The translations under genes and the position numbers were made by a program. A stretch of 12,906 bases of DNA from an uncultured Flavobacteriaceae bacterium (GTDB lineage: Bacteria > Bacteroidota > Bacteroidia > Flavobacteriales > Flavobacteriaceae): contig CALZKX010000233.1 of NCBI GenBank assembly GCA_945788155.1, positions 1 to 12,906 on the forward strand. The letters run 5' to 3'. Of this stretch, positions 6,215 to 12,906 are shown one piece after another. Numbering within the stretch: position 1 is the first letter of the stretch; every line of letters begins with the position of its first letter. A model generated the notes under the pieces. That model saw nothing but the letters and a program-made list of their open reading frames with translations, was not told the DNA's origin and did not search any database.

Positions 6215-6604
6215 CTAATACATAGTTACTTTTACACTATATATTGCAGGGATATCCCAAGCTTCCTGTATCATTCCATCAGCAATACTCCAAACCACAA
6301 CAGCGTCTACTTCCATTGACTTGCCCTTAAGTGTCATAAGGTCTTTAACATGAGTTACCACCAACTCATCTCCCATAGGTGTAGTAGATATCACATTTAC
6401 CTTAAAGGTATCTCCAGTGTTGCGAGCCATTTTTGTAAAAAAGTCGGTAAAACCTTTAATTCCATGATAATCGCCATGGACTTCTGGAAGTTCGAGATTA
6501 AAATAATGCCAAATAAAGTCCTTGGCTAAAACTTCGGCGTTTGCCGCCATGTTTGTAAGGTCAAGTCGTTTTAAAACTTCAATATTAGGATGCTCTTTAG
6601 TCAT
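6215..6604 (-). CDS. SnoaL-like / NTF2-fold family protein
   Basis: This gene encodes 129 residues, the normal length for one NTF2-like cone fold. The pattern fits the SnoaL-like group: an N-terminal helix pair (about 6-38), then HGDYHGIKGFTDFF (43-56) as the pocket-lining turn and helix, then strands FKVNVISTTPMGDELVVTHV and AVVVWSIADGMIQEAWDI ending in the typical W-D near residue 116. The family includes cyclases, isomerases, dehydratases and binding proteins. No substrate can be read from the sequence. The start is 4 bases after the stop of the upstream bactofilin-like gene, so the two are almost certainly translated from one mRNA. No signal peptide is seen, so it is cytoplasmic. A weak hairpin overlaps its stop codon, but no U-run follows. 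Confidence 0.8.
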   Translation of the reverse strand: MTKEHPNIEVLKRLDLTNMAANAEVLAKDFIWHYFNLELPEVHGDYHGIKGFTDFFTKMARNTGDTFKVNVISTTPMGDELVVTHVKDLMTLKGKSMEVDAVVVWSIADGMIQEAWDIPAIYSVKVTMY

Positions 6605-6608
6605 AACA

Positions 6609-7736
6609 CTAATTTATTGCCGTTTGTTTTTTAGGATGAATTAAGTTTAAAGTCAATGCGCCATATGTAATGGATATAACGATTACAGAAATTAAGATAC
6701 CTGCATAAGGAATCATTGTGAGTATGCGTAGTAAGATAGCACAAATTAATGCCAGAAATGTAATACTCCAAAAACTCCAATTCTTTTGTTTTCTATATCT
6801 TAAATAATATACCACTAACAAAGCTACAACATAATGACCAAACAATATACTAAATACAAAAACTGCAGTTGCAAAAAGCCCCAAAGGGATGCCTATTGCG
6901 ATAACAAACGTAAGGAGTATCATTAATGGAATTCCGATAAGATAGATCAACCCGAAACCAAAACTTTTTAAAACGCTATTTTCTAAATCGTCAACAGCAT
7001 TTGAAAATGCATTTCTAAAAAGTGCATGTAACACTAGAATAGCTAAAAAGGCAGACAATACATAGTACAGCCATAATTTAAATGAATTAGTCCCAAAGGT
7101 TGTTAAGGATAACTGTGATTTTTCTTTACCAAGATCTTCATTAAATTGCGCTTTGGCATTTACCAAGGAATTTTTGAAATCTATTTCTCCATCACTATGC
7201 CAGTATTCAACATCTTTATAGAATTTAGCATTTGCCCCAATGGTGATATCTTCTCCCATTATCTTTGAATCTCCACGTATAGTTCCGTTAATGAAAATAT
7301 CTCCTCCTCGAACATCCATCTCTTCTATAACTTCACCATTGATGGTAACATCTCCAGAAAAGCAAACAAGTTTACCGCTTATTCGAGCATTTTCGGTAAT
7401 GACGACTTCACCTCCAAAAACAACTAAGTCATCCCCTATTTCTGAGTCAATGGTTACCCTTCCTACTGCTATTCGCGCATCATCTGCTATATAACTGTTG
7501 AGAAATAATTCACCTCCTGCTGCTGTCAAGTCTCCTTTAATACTATCATTAACAATAAGATTTCCTCCAGCGATGACCAAATCTCCCTGTACTACAGCAT
7601 TTACTTTAATGGTTTCTCCGGCGGTGTATACATCGTCAGGTTGTACTTTATCAATTAAGATCTCCTTTTTTTTCTCAGACTGACTAAAAGACAGTATAGA
7701 AAAAAGGACAAGAATTAAAGTTGTTAAATTTTTCAT
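6609..7736 (-). CDS. Bactofilin-like (polymer-forming) repeat protein with C-terminal membrane domain
   Basis: The encoded protein has 375 residues from the chosen start at 7736. An upstream in-frame ATG at 7763 would add nine residues, but the internal Met gives a clean signal peptide (MKNLTTLILVLFSILSFSQ). Residues ~45-170 are short right-handed beta-helix-like repeats of the G-D-x-hydrophobic and GG-x-hydrophobic type (GDLVIAGGNLIVNDSIKGDL, DDLVVFGGEVVITENARISG, DVRGGDIFINGTIRGDSKI), as in polymer-forming bactofilin-like proteins. After a polar linker come about five hydrophobic segments (~220-245, 260-288, 290-315, 322-345, 346-365) and a short basic tail. The repeat domain is therefore predicted outside the cytoplasmic membrane, anchored by the C-terminal domain. 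Function is unknown; a role in envelope structure is inferred. It is the first gene of a two-gene operon with the SnoaL-like gene. Confidence 0.8.
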   Translation of the reverse strand: MKNLTTLILVLFSILSFSQSEKKKEILIDKVQPDDVYTAGETIKVNAVVQGDLVIAGGNLIVNDSIKGDLTAAGGELFLNSYIADDARIAVGRVTIDSEIGDDLVVFGGEVVITENARISGKLVCFSGDVTINGEVIEEMDVRGGDIFINGTIRGDSKIMGEDITIGANAKFYKDVEYWHSDGEIDFKNSLVNAKAQFNEDLGKEKSQLSLTTFGTNSFKLWLYYVLSAFLAILVLHALFRNAFSNAVDDLENSVLKSFGFGLIYLIGIPLMILLTFVIAIGIPLGLFATAVFVFSILFGHYVVALLVVYYLRYRKQKNWSFWSITFLALICAILLRILTMIPYAGILISVIVISITYGALTLNLIHPKKQTAIN

Positions 7737-7763
7737 CAGTGCTAAGTTTTTTAAATTGAACAC

Positions 7764-8183
7764 TAAAGTTACTTTGCGTCAGTGGTTTAAAAAATGATAT
7801 TGGTCATTTTAAGCACATTATACTCATACATGTTTATTGATTGCTGGCTTTGGTTAACATCATACTTCAATTTTGTAAACACTCTGCCTTGATTTTGATC
7901 AACTCGAGTTTTTGAGATGCATGAACTCAAATAAATGAAATAAAAACCTCATGAATAAAACTCAAGTTACCCTTCAACTTCGCTCAGGATAAACTCCACG
8001 CGGAACATTATAGCTCATTTTATAAATAAGTTTGTCCTATGGATGAAGCTATTTATAAGACAGATGGTACGCTGGAGAAATTATGATGATTTTCTATTTA
8101 CATAAAAATGACAACTATAATATATTGGTCAAGAGTTTAATACCTAATAACGAGGAGCATTAAGTTATGCTCTCAACCCTGAA
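7764..8183. other. Intergenic region with repeat remnants
   Basis: No gene is visible. It must hold the promoter of the bactofilin-like operon; the nearest candidate is a poor -7 match, TAACTTTA, on the minus strand around 7760-7770. It contains CTCAAGTTAC at 7961-7970 and GCGGAACATTATAGCTCATT at 8000-8019, both shared with 6025-6059. Between them sits CTTCAACTTCGCTCAGGAT, which from memory resembles the common intergenic CTTCGACTTCGCTCAG repeat. Confidence 0.5.
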
Positions 8184-8741
8184 CTAATAGGTTTCACTAT
8201 CAAACTGACTGACTTTGCCTCTATATTGAATGGTAGTACGCTGTGTACTATTAATGATAATGGTACTGGTTAAATTGGAAAACAACTTGATATATACTTG
8301 ATAGTTCTCTGAATTTGATTTTGCATCATTTATGTTAAAACGAATTTCATAACCAGATTTTTTACCTTTCTCGATGTGCAAATCCTTTGGGATATCCTCA
8401 AATACAATTCCTACATTACTACTATAGTTACCACCAAACTGTCGTTCTCCATAAAATGGCAGATAGGCCTTAACGCTATCATTTTCCATCTTAAAAAAAT
8501 TGGCATGGCTTGAAATATCAATATTTCCAGGCGTACTTCCTGGAGGGTACAAACCTACATTTGCAAGTTGCTGCATAGCAGAGGTAACTTGAGGTTCGGC
8601 CCAATTTGATTCTATTTGAAATGCCTTATTGGCAATCATTTCATCTAGGGCTTTATTTTGCTCATAATTACTGCTATGATAACTTGAACCACATGATGCA
8701 AAAGCTATCATTATACTACCCACTATCAAAATATTTTTCAT
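8184..8741 (-). CDS. DUF4251 family lipoprotein
   Basis: The encoded protein has 185 residues. It begins with a short lipoprotein signal (MKNILIVGSIMIAFASC), with the lipidated cysteine at position 17 followed by GSSYHSSN, so it is predicted to be anchored in the cell envelope facing the periplasm or surface. The body matches the DUF4251 pattern of Bacteroidota: AFQIESNWAEPQ, then LYPPGSTPGNIDIS, then NDSVKAYLPFYGERQFGG, then a beta-rich C-terminal half ending near RGKVSQ. The family's function is unknown. It stands alone: the upstream dehydrogenase ends 141 bases away and the downstream operon starts over 400 bases away. A TATCTTAA sequence on the minus strand near 8770 is a partial -7 box. 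Confidence 0.85.
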   Translation of the reverse strand: MKNILIVGSIMIAFASCGSSYHSSNYEQNKALDEMIANKAFQIESNWAEPQVTSAMQQLANVGLYPPGSTPGNIDISSHANFFKMENDSVKAYLPFYGERQFGGNYSSNVGIVFEDIPKDLHIEKGKKSGYEIRFNINDAKSNSENYQVYIKLFSNLTSTIIINSTQRTTIQYRGKVSQFDSETY

Positions 8742-8882
8742 AACCTTATTTTTTGAAGTGACATTAAGATACGGATTTCTAATTTAAAACACCACTTTTT
8801 AACGTTTGTTTAAACCTAATACATCTCTTGTGATTGTAGAAAATAAGGGTTATCGATACTTGAGTTTTTAGTCTATTATTTA

Positions 8883-9938
8883 TTAACCCTTAAGTGATTT
8901 CATATCTATCACAAAGCGGTAATGCACATCACTTTTTAGCATGCGCTCGTAGGCTTGATTAATATCTTGAATGTTAATAACTTCAACATCTGAGGTAATA
9001 TTGTGTTTCCCACAAAAATCCAATAGTTCTTGAGTTTCGGCTATGCCTCCAATTAAAGAACCTGCAACAGATTTACGTCCCATAATCATTGGTACGGTAA
9101 CCAACATAGGATCCAATGGTCCTAAATACCCAACAACAACCAAGGTTCCGTTTGTATTTAACGTGGCAACATAAGGGTTTAAATCATGGGTATAAGGAAC
9201 TGTGTCAATAATGAGGTCAAAGCGTCCCATAGCGTTTTCCATTTGTGCAGCATTTGTTGAAATAATAACTTCATTTGCTCCCAATGTTTTGGCATCTTCT
9301 ATTTTATTTGTTGATCTTGAAAACAAGGTAACATGTGCTCCCAAAGCATGAGCTAATTTTATAGCCATATGACCCAAGCCTCCCAAGCCTACTACCGCTA
9401 CTTTACTGTCTTTACCTACGTTCCAATGCCTTAATGGTGACCACGTTGTAATGCCTGCGCATAATACAGGTGCGATGCCTGCATGGTCGAGGTTTTCGGG
9501 AACGCTCAATACAAATTCTTCATCTACAACAATACTTTCTGAGTAACCTCCATGGGTATTCGTATCTAAATGTTTGTCATAACCTCCATAGGTACCAACC
9601 CATTCTGGACAATATTGTTCTAGGTCATTTTTGCAATTGTTGCATGTTCTACAGGAATCCACCAAGCAACCTACGGCAACCAAATCGCCCACTTTATACT
9701 TATCGACTCCTGCTCCTACTTGGGATACTCTGCCCACAATTTCATGACCAGGAACCACAGGGTATTGCGTCATTCCCCAATCGTTACGTGCAAAATGTAA
9801 ATCGGAATGGCATACACCACAATATAATATATCGATTTCAACATCTTTTAAAGTCGCTTCCCTACGTTTAATATTTAGTTGTTTCAAAGGTGCATCGGCA
9901 GCTTCTGTGCCATAAGCCTTAAACTGTTTTGAATTCAT
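8883..9938 (-). CDS. NAD(P)-dependent zinc alcohol dehydrogenase (cinnamyl-alcohol dehydrogenase type)
   Basis: The encoded protein has 351 residues, full length for the medium-chain dehydrogenase family. It interconverts primary alcohols and aldehydes with a nicotinamide cofactor in the cytoplasm. Catalytic zinc ligands are Cys43 (YCGVCHSD), His65-Glu66 (PGHEIVG) and Cys160. The structural zinc site is Cys96, Cys99, Cys102 and Cys110. The nucleotide-binding glycine motif is GLGGLGH (184-190), and SRSTNK (207-212) with its Arg and Lys suggests NADP(H) preference, as in the YahK/AdhC-like broad-range aldehyde reductases. The physiological substrate is not evident. It is probably monocistronic: nothing is close on either side. 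The minus-strand sequence TATATTTC just upstream (about 9970) is a near -7 box. Detoxification of aldehydes is the usual family role; here it is inference. Confidence 0.9.
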   Translation of the reverse strand: MNSKQFKAYGTEAADAPLKQLNIKRREATLKDVEIDILYCGVCHSDLHFARNDWGMTQYPVVPGHEIVGRVSQVGAGVDKYKVGDLVAVGCLVDSCRTCNNCKNDLEQYCPEWVGTYGGYDKHLDTNTHGGYSESIVVDEEFVLSVPENLDHAGIAPVLCAGITTWSPLRHWNVGKDSKVAVVGLGGLGHMAIKLAHALGAHVTLFSRSTNKIEDAKTLGANEVIISTNAAQMENAMGRFDLIIDTVPYTHDLNPYVATLNTNGTLVVVGYLGPLDPMLVTVPMIMGRKSVAGSLIGGIAETQELLDFCGKHNITSDVEVINIQDINQAYERMLKSDVHYRFVIDMKSLKG

Positions 9939-10292
9939 TTGCTTTATTTTTATGGTTGTATTTTTTTAAATAATTGTATGAAATATACAAAAATCTTATT
10001 AAATTTTTGTTCTTGATAATAGACTTTGGTTAATATTCCAATCTACTAATACACTTCTAGTATTTGCACATTGTTTTCTTTGTTTTGTAAGCTTATGACG
10101 TTTGCAAACGGTTTCGTAAAATAAGTATTTTTAACTATGCATAATGTTTAGAGCAGCTCATGTATTAATGATATTAACATTCGACAGTACTTCGTTCACA
10201 AAATAAGAATACTTAATTCTTTATAACATTCGGCTCTGCTTTTACCCAAGCTCCACTCAAAAAATGCAGTATGTTATAGAATAAATAAAACA
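9939..10292. other. Intergenic region with degenerate repeats
   Basis: I see no gene between the dehydrogenase start and the terminator of the cold-shock gene. Two loosely similar segments, 10111-10134 and 10191-10219, share TTCGT and AAAATAAG...AT...TAA. The stretch 10228-10260 resembles 6008-6031 in wording (CTTTTA-CC-AAGCTC). The dehydrogenase promoter should lie in the first 60 bases. Confidence 0.5.
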
Positions 10293-10320
10293 AAAAAACC
10301 ATCAAATTAGATGGTTCTTT
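10293..10320 (-). terminator. Intrinsic terminator of the cold-shock gene
   Basis: On the minus strand AACCATC and GATGGTT form a perfect 7-bp stem around TAATTT. G-U and A-U pairs extend it to 11 bp, and a run of T follows. It lies 29 bases after the csp stop codon. Confidence 0.8.
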
Positions 10321-10348
10321 AAGTCTTTTTTTTTGGTAGCATTTATTA

Positions 10349-10540
10349 CTAAGCCAAACGCACTTTTACAGCACTTAACCCTTTTTCGCCTTTTTCTACC
10401 TCAAAAGTTACTTGATCGTTCTCTTTAATCTCGTCTATTAGATTTGTTGAATGCACAAAAACATCTTCATCAGAATCTTTTATGTTTATAAAACCAAACC
10501 CTTTGGTATTGTTAAAAAATTTTACGGTACCTTCTTTCAT
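10349..10540 (-). CDS. cspA: CspA-family cold-shock protein
   Basis: This gene encodes 63 residues from the ATG at 10540. The frame continues 17 codons further upstream to another ATG (10591), but that leader (Ile-, Asn- and Lys-rich) is not part of the family, whose members start with M-x-x-G-T-V-K-F-F as here. The single cold-shock fold carries RNP1 (KGFGFI, 13-18) and RNP2 (VFVH, 27-30), the aromatic surfaces that bind single-stranded RNA or DNA. These proteins act as RNA chaperones that melt mRNA structure, typically at low temperature. The gene follows the desaturase on the same strand after 98 bases with no terminator between them, so partial co-transcription is possible. An intrinsic terminator follows. 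The A+T-rich leader may itself be cold-regulated, as in other csp genes, but this is inference. Confidence 0.93.
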   Translation of the reverse strand: MKEGTVKFFNNTKGFGFINIKDSDEDVFVHSTNLIDEIKENDQVTFEVEKGEKGLSAVKVRLA

Positions 10541-10638
10541 GTTGTTTACTTTATTAGAATTTATTAATTTATTTATAATTGTTTTTATCATTTTTTCTGT
10601 TTTTTAAATTGAAAGGTGCTCGTTTTTTAATATAAATC

Positions 10639-11760
10639 TTATTTTTTTCCAAGCATGCGAAGCATTTTTGTATGATCCCAAATGGCATGAACGAATGATT
10701 TTTTTACATGATATGGCATACCATATTCCAGTGCAGTTTCCGATACAATTTTTGTTAGCTCTTTGTAATGTACATGACATACGTCTGGCAGTACATGGTG
10801 TTCTACCTGATAATTTAAACCACCTATGAGCCAAAATAAAAATTTACTGTTAGGAGAAAAATTGGTTGTAGTGGCAAATTGATGTCCATACCAACTATCG
10901 TTCATCATGCCTTGTTCATCTGGCAATGGGAACTCATTATTAGGCATAATATGTGCTACTTGAAAAACGATACTCACCAAAAGCCCTGTAACAAAATGCA
11001 TACTTATAAATGCCAACAATATAACACTCCATGAAAAGGGCAACATGATTATTGGTAGTACGAGCGCATAGGAGTAGTAAAATAGTTTCCAAGCAGTCAT
11101 ACTTATAAATGTTTTTTCATACTCATGTTTCTTATCAAAAAAACCCATGTCTTTATAGCGTTTTAGACGCACAAAATCTTTTGTGGTAATCCAAGATATG
11201 GTTGATATCCCATAAAAAAACCAAATATAGATATGCTGAAATTGGTGTGCCCAATAATGTTTGGCATGTGGTGAAAACCTCAGAAAAAATGGCGCGTTTA
11301 AATCATCGTCTGCATGATCTATGTTTGTATAGGTATGATGTAAGACATTATGTTGTATTTTCCAAATAGTAGCATTAGCTCCAATAAGGTTAAACGAATA
11401 CCCTAAAAGTGTATTAACCTTTTTGTTTTTCGAATATGAGCCATGTATGGCATCATGCATGACACCCATGCCTATGCCTGCCATTCCCAATCCGCTTAAT
11501 ATATACAGCGAAAAAAGCATCCAAACGTTAGTAACCATACCTAACGCTAGTACCATTAAAGGCACAAAAAACAGAGCCAGCATAATGATGGTTTTCACCA
11601 CCATTGTTGCATTGGCATTTCTACTTTTTTTATGGTCTTTAAAATAGGTGTTTACCCTGCTTCTTAACGTTTTTGAAAAGTCGGGATTTATGTCTCTTGA
11701 GAATTTTGGCTTATCGATGCTATTTTTTTTATTGATTCTGGTTACTTCAAAACAAATATC
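10639..11760 (-). CDS. Membrane fatty-acid desaturase, start codon uncertain
   Basis: This is a di-iron acyl desaturase that introduces double bonds into membrane fatty acids, using oxygen and an electron donor. From the first in-frame ATG (11604) it has 321 residues with all three histidine boxes: HDAIH (50-54), HNVLHH (85-90) and QVEHH (266-270). The Gln in the last box is typical of front-end and related acyl-lipid/acyl-CoA desaturases. Hydrophobic membrane spans are about 5-25, 28-48, 123-140, 172-210 and 253-263. The frame stays open for 52 codons upstream of that ATG. These translate to family-like sequence (KPKFSRDINPDFSKTLRSRV, then NTYFKDHKKSRNANATM), so translation probably begins in or near 11700-11760. 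No ATG, GTG or TTG is available there. I give the full open frame. More unsaturated lipids keep membranes fluid in the cold, which fits the csp neighbour. Confidence 0.85.
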   Translation of the reverse strand, partial: DICFEVTRINKKNSIDKPKFSRDINPDFSKTLRSRVNTYFKDHKKSRNANATMVVKTIIMLALFFVPLMVLALGMVTNVWMLFSLYILSGLGMAGIGMGVMHDAIHGSYSKNKKVNTLLGYSFNLIGANATIWKIQHNVLHHTYTNIDHADDDLNAPFFLRFSPHAKHYWAHQFQHIYIWFFYGISTISWITTKDFVRLKRYKDMGFFDKKHEYEKTFISMTAWKLFYYSYALVLPIIMLPFSWSVILLAFISMHFVTGLLVSIVFQVAHIMPNNEFPLPDEQGMMNDSWYGHQFATTTNFSPNSKFLFWLIGGLNYQVEHHVLPDVCHVHYKELTKIVSETALEYGMPYHVKKSFVHAIWDHTKMLRMLGKK

Positions 11761-11786
11761 TCATCAATATATTGTATTGAAGCTTT

Positions 11787-11870
11787 ATGACATATCAGGC
11801 TATTGAGACTGAACTGCTTTTATTTAAAAATGAAGAGAGCAAAGAATTGATTAAAATGGTAAGAAATTAA
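11787..11870 (+). CDS. Possible short peptide ORF, divergent from the desaturase
   Basis: This is a 27-residue frame with an ATG start. The protein is amphipathic and acidic then basic (MTYQAIETELLLFKNEESKE and a short basic end). It begins 26 bases beyond the desaturase open frame and points the other way. It may be a real small protein, a leader, or the start of a decayed gene. No homologue is recalled, and length alone cannot support it. Confidence 0.2.
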   Translation: MTYQAIETELLLFKNEESKELIKMVRN

Positions 11871-12212
11871 AAAAAGAAAAGCTGTCTATATAATTAACAT
11901 TACAAAGGTAGGTTAAATTAGCGTAGGTTTTAAAAGAATATGTTAAACATATTATAATCAATTTTTTATATCATTTCATAATATTGAATCAACTTGGTGA
12001 GTAATTAAGATTTCTTTTGTCTAACCTAAAAGCAAACCTGCTTCTATATAATTTTCACTTCTTTTAAAACAACGCTCACTTTATCCGATAAATTTTAATC
12101 TAAAATCTTTTTGTCGATCCAACAATGTGGTTAAACAAATAAAGTTTGACAAGAAAATTGTTAGGCATAATTTAATGATAGATTTATAGCCCAAACCCAT
12201 TAATAAATACTT
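11871..12212. other. A+T-rich intergenic region without visible genes
   Basis: I see no gene, tRNA or clear terminator here. Inverted-repeat-like text occurs around 11940-11955 (ATGTTAAACATATT). The region is unremarkable otherwise. Confidence 0.4.
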
Positions 12213-12260
12213 ATGATTATGGATGCAAACTTATCACTATTCAGTTAAATTAATAGTTTA

Positions 12261-12473
12261 TTGTATTGGTTCTTATTAGAAAGCAATTATAAAAGTTCAA
12301 TTGCTCTAGATGCTGAGAAAGACACTTTTTTTATTAAAATTAAAAAAGGAAATAATAATTTGTATACCTACCATATTGCCCATTTTAGTAAAAAGAATAA
12401 GCGTTTTTTACATTTTGAACTTGCCGCTGTGGTAAACTGTTTGCTCCACATAAAGGAAGCTGCAATGCGCTAG
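12261..12473 (+). CDS. Small hypothetical ORF with non-ATG start or 5' nonsense codon
   Basis: This is a 70-codon frame beginning at a TTG. The composition looks protein-like rather than random (LDAEKDTFFIKIKKGNNNLY, HIAHFSKKNKRFLHFELAAV, HIKEAAMR), but I recognise no family. The frame extends upstream: an ATG at 12213 is in the same frame, separated by an in-frame TAA at 12246-12248. Either translation starts at TTG or ATT after that stop, or this is a gene broken by one nonsense codon. An intact version would have 86 residues. It converges on the cold-shock-domain gene, with 22 bases between their stop codons. Confidence 0.35.
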   Translation: MYWFLLESNYKSSIALDAEKDTFFIKIKKGNNNLYTYHIAHFSKKNKRFLHFELAAVVNCLLHIKEAAMR

Positions 12474-12495
12474 CGGTTTGGAAGTGTTATGATAA

Positions 12496-12906
12496 TTATT
12501 TTATCAATGTTACTTTAACAGCATTCATACCTTTCATGCCTTTTTCCAGCTCGAAAGATACTTTGTTGCCTTCGGTGATTTCATCGATTAAACCACTTAC
12601 ATGACAGAAGTATTTTTCTTGGTTTTCAGAATCGACTATAAATCCAAATCCTTTTGAAGAATCAAAAAATGATACTGTCCCATTTCTAACTGGATCTATT
12701 TCTTCTCTATCGCTTTCGAGGGTTTTTGGAATACTTATTTCAATATTCTTTGCCTTTACCTTAATTTTTTTGGAAGGATCTGGAGGTGTATCGGTTAAAT
12801 TACCATTATGATCTACATAAGCAAACTCAATGCCTTTTTTTCCACTTTCTTCTTTTTCAAGCTTTCGAGCTTCCATTTTCTTTCTCTTCTCTTCACGCTT
12901 TTTTAA
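12496..12906 (-). CDS. Cold-shock-domain protein with basic N-terminal extension (5' end outside window)
   Basis: The frame is open to the last base, and the codons before the first ATG (12876) read LKKREEKRKK, continuing the Lys/Arg/Glu-rich stretch. The true start is therefore beyond the window. The visible C-terminal domain (last ~63 residues, NGTVSFFDSSKGFGFIV) is a cold-shock fold with RNP1 (KGFGFI) and RNP2 (KYFCHV), the usual V-F-V-H pattern with one aromatic shift. Between the charged N-terminus and this domain is a polar linker (FAYVDHNGNLTDTPPDPSKK). This two-part layout, charged helix plus linker plus cold-shock domain, is common in Flavobacteriaceae. A role in nucleic-acid binding and RNA structure is family knowledge. 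Its start, promoter and upstream neighbours cannot be seen. Confidence 0.9.
   Translation of the reverse strand, partial: LKKREEKRKKMEARKLEKEESGKKGIEFAYVDHNGNLTDTPPDPSKKIKVKAKNIEISIPKTLESDREEIDPVRNGTVSFFDSSKGFGFIVDSENQEKYFCHVSGLIDEITEGNKVSFELEKGMKGMNAVKVTLIK

Noticed and set aside
6194..6216. Hairpin AGAGC...GCTCT after the SnoaL-like gene as a terminator
   Set aside because: The stem is bulged, overlaps the stop codon and is not followed by a T-run on the minus strand.
7240..7683. Two plus-strand ORFs rich in Ser, Pro and Thr
   Set aside because: They are the complement of the GG/GD repeats of the bactofilin-like gene; low-complexity shadow frames.
8155..8172. Hairpin GAGCAT/ATGCTC after the DUF4251 gene as a terminator
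   Set aside because: Only 6 bp with no U-run, so it cannot be called an intrinsic terminator.
8845..8891. AAGGGTTA/TAACCCTT inverted repeat at the end of the alcohol dehydrogenase gene as a terminator
   Set aside because: An 8-bp stem with a ~31-base loop and only a short T-rich tail; too weak to call.
9470..9871. 133-codon plus-strand ORF
   Set aside because: Lies wholly inside the alcohol dehydrogenase gene on the opposite strand and has an unnatural composition. It is a shadow frame.
10604..10834. 76-codon minus-strand ORF overlapping the desaturase 3' end
   Set aside because: It overlaps the well-supported desaturase in another frame and has no family-like sequence.

Overview
The window reads as chromosomal DNA of a marine-type member of the Flavobacteriaceae (Bacteroidota). 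The basis is low G+C, Bacteroidota-style -7 promoter boxes (TAnnTTTG), weak Shine-Dalgarno signals, a DUF4251 lipoprotein, and flavobacterial-looking cold-shock-domain proteins and EF-G paralogue. This is inference from gene content; no 16S or other phylogenetic marker is present.

Layout. Bases 3-1457 (+ strand) hold the 3' half of an elongation-factor-G-like gene and a small coiled-coil gene, closed by a strong hairpin terminator. Bases 1458-2349 are a gene-poor, repeat-rich stretch. Bases 2350-5870 look like an inserted, very A+T-rich restriction-modification cassette: a PD-(D/E)XK-like endonuclease on +, a C5-cytosine methyltransferase on - that converges with it and overlaps it by 8 bases, and a small unrecognised gene diverging from the methyltransferase. 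A 13-base direct repeat (2228-2240 and 5986-5998) brackets the cassette. Bases 6215-9938 are minus-strand housekeeping or accessory genes: a SnoaL-like protein coupled to a bactofilin-like membrane protein, a DUF4251 lipoprotein and a zinc alcohol dehydrogenase. Bases 10349-12906 resemble a cold-adaptation neighbourhood: a small CspA-type protein, a membrane fatty-acid desaturase, a small doubtful ORF, and a second cold-shock-domain protein cut by the window end.

The most unusual element is the methyltransferase. Its first ~105 residues look like the arm-type DNA-binding domain of Bacteroidota tyrosine recombinases (integrases), joined directly to a complete C5-methyltransferase. Immediately upstream of its start lie four CGGACA copies with starts spaced exactly 12-6-12, overlapping a good -7 promoter box. 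My working hypothesis is that the captured integrase domain binds these repeats and autoregulates the restriction-modification system, a role that N-terminal helix-turn-helix domains play in methyltransferases such as M.SsoII. The sequence shows the fusion and the repeats; the regulatory role is inferred.

Several families of degenerate intergenic inverted repeats (ends near ACATAA...TTATGT) occur on both sides of the cassette and may be MITE-like.
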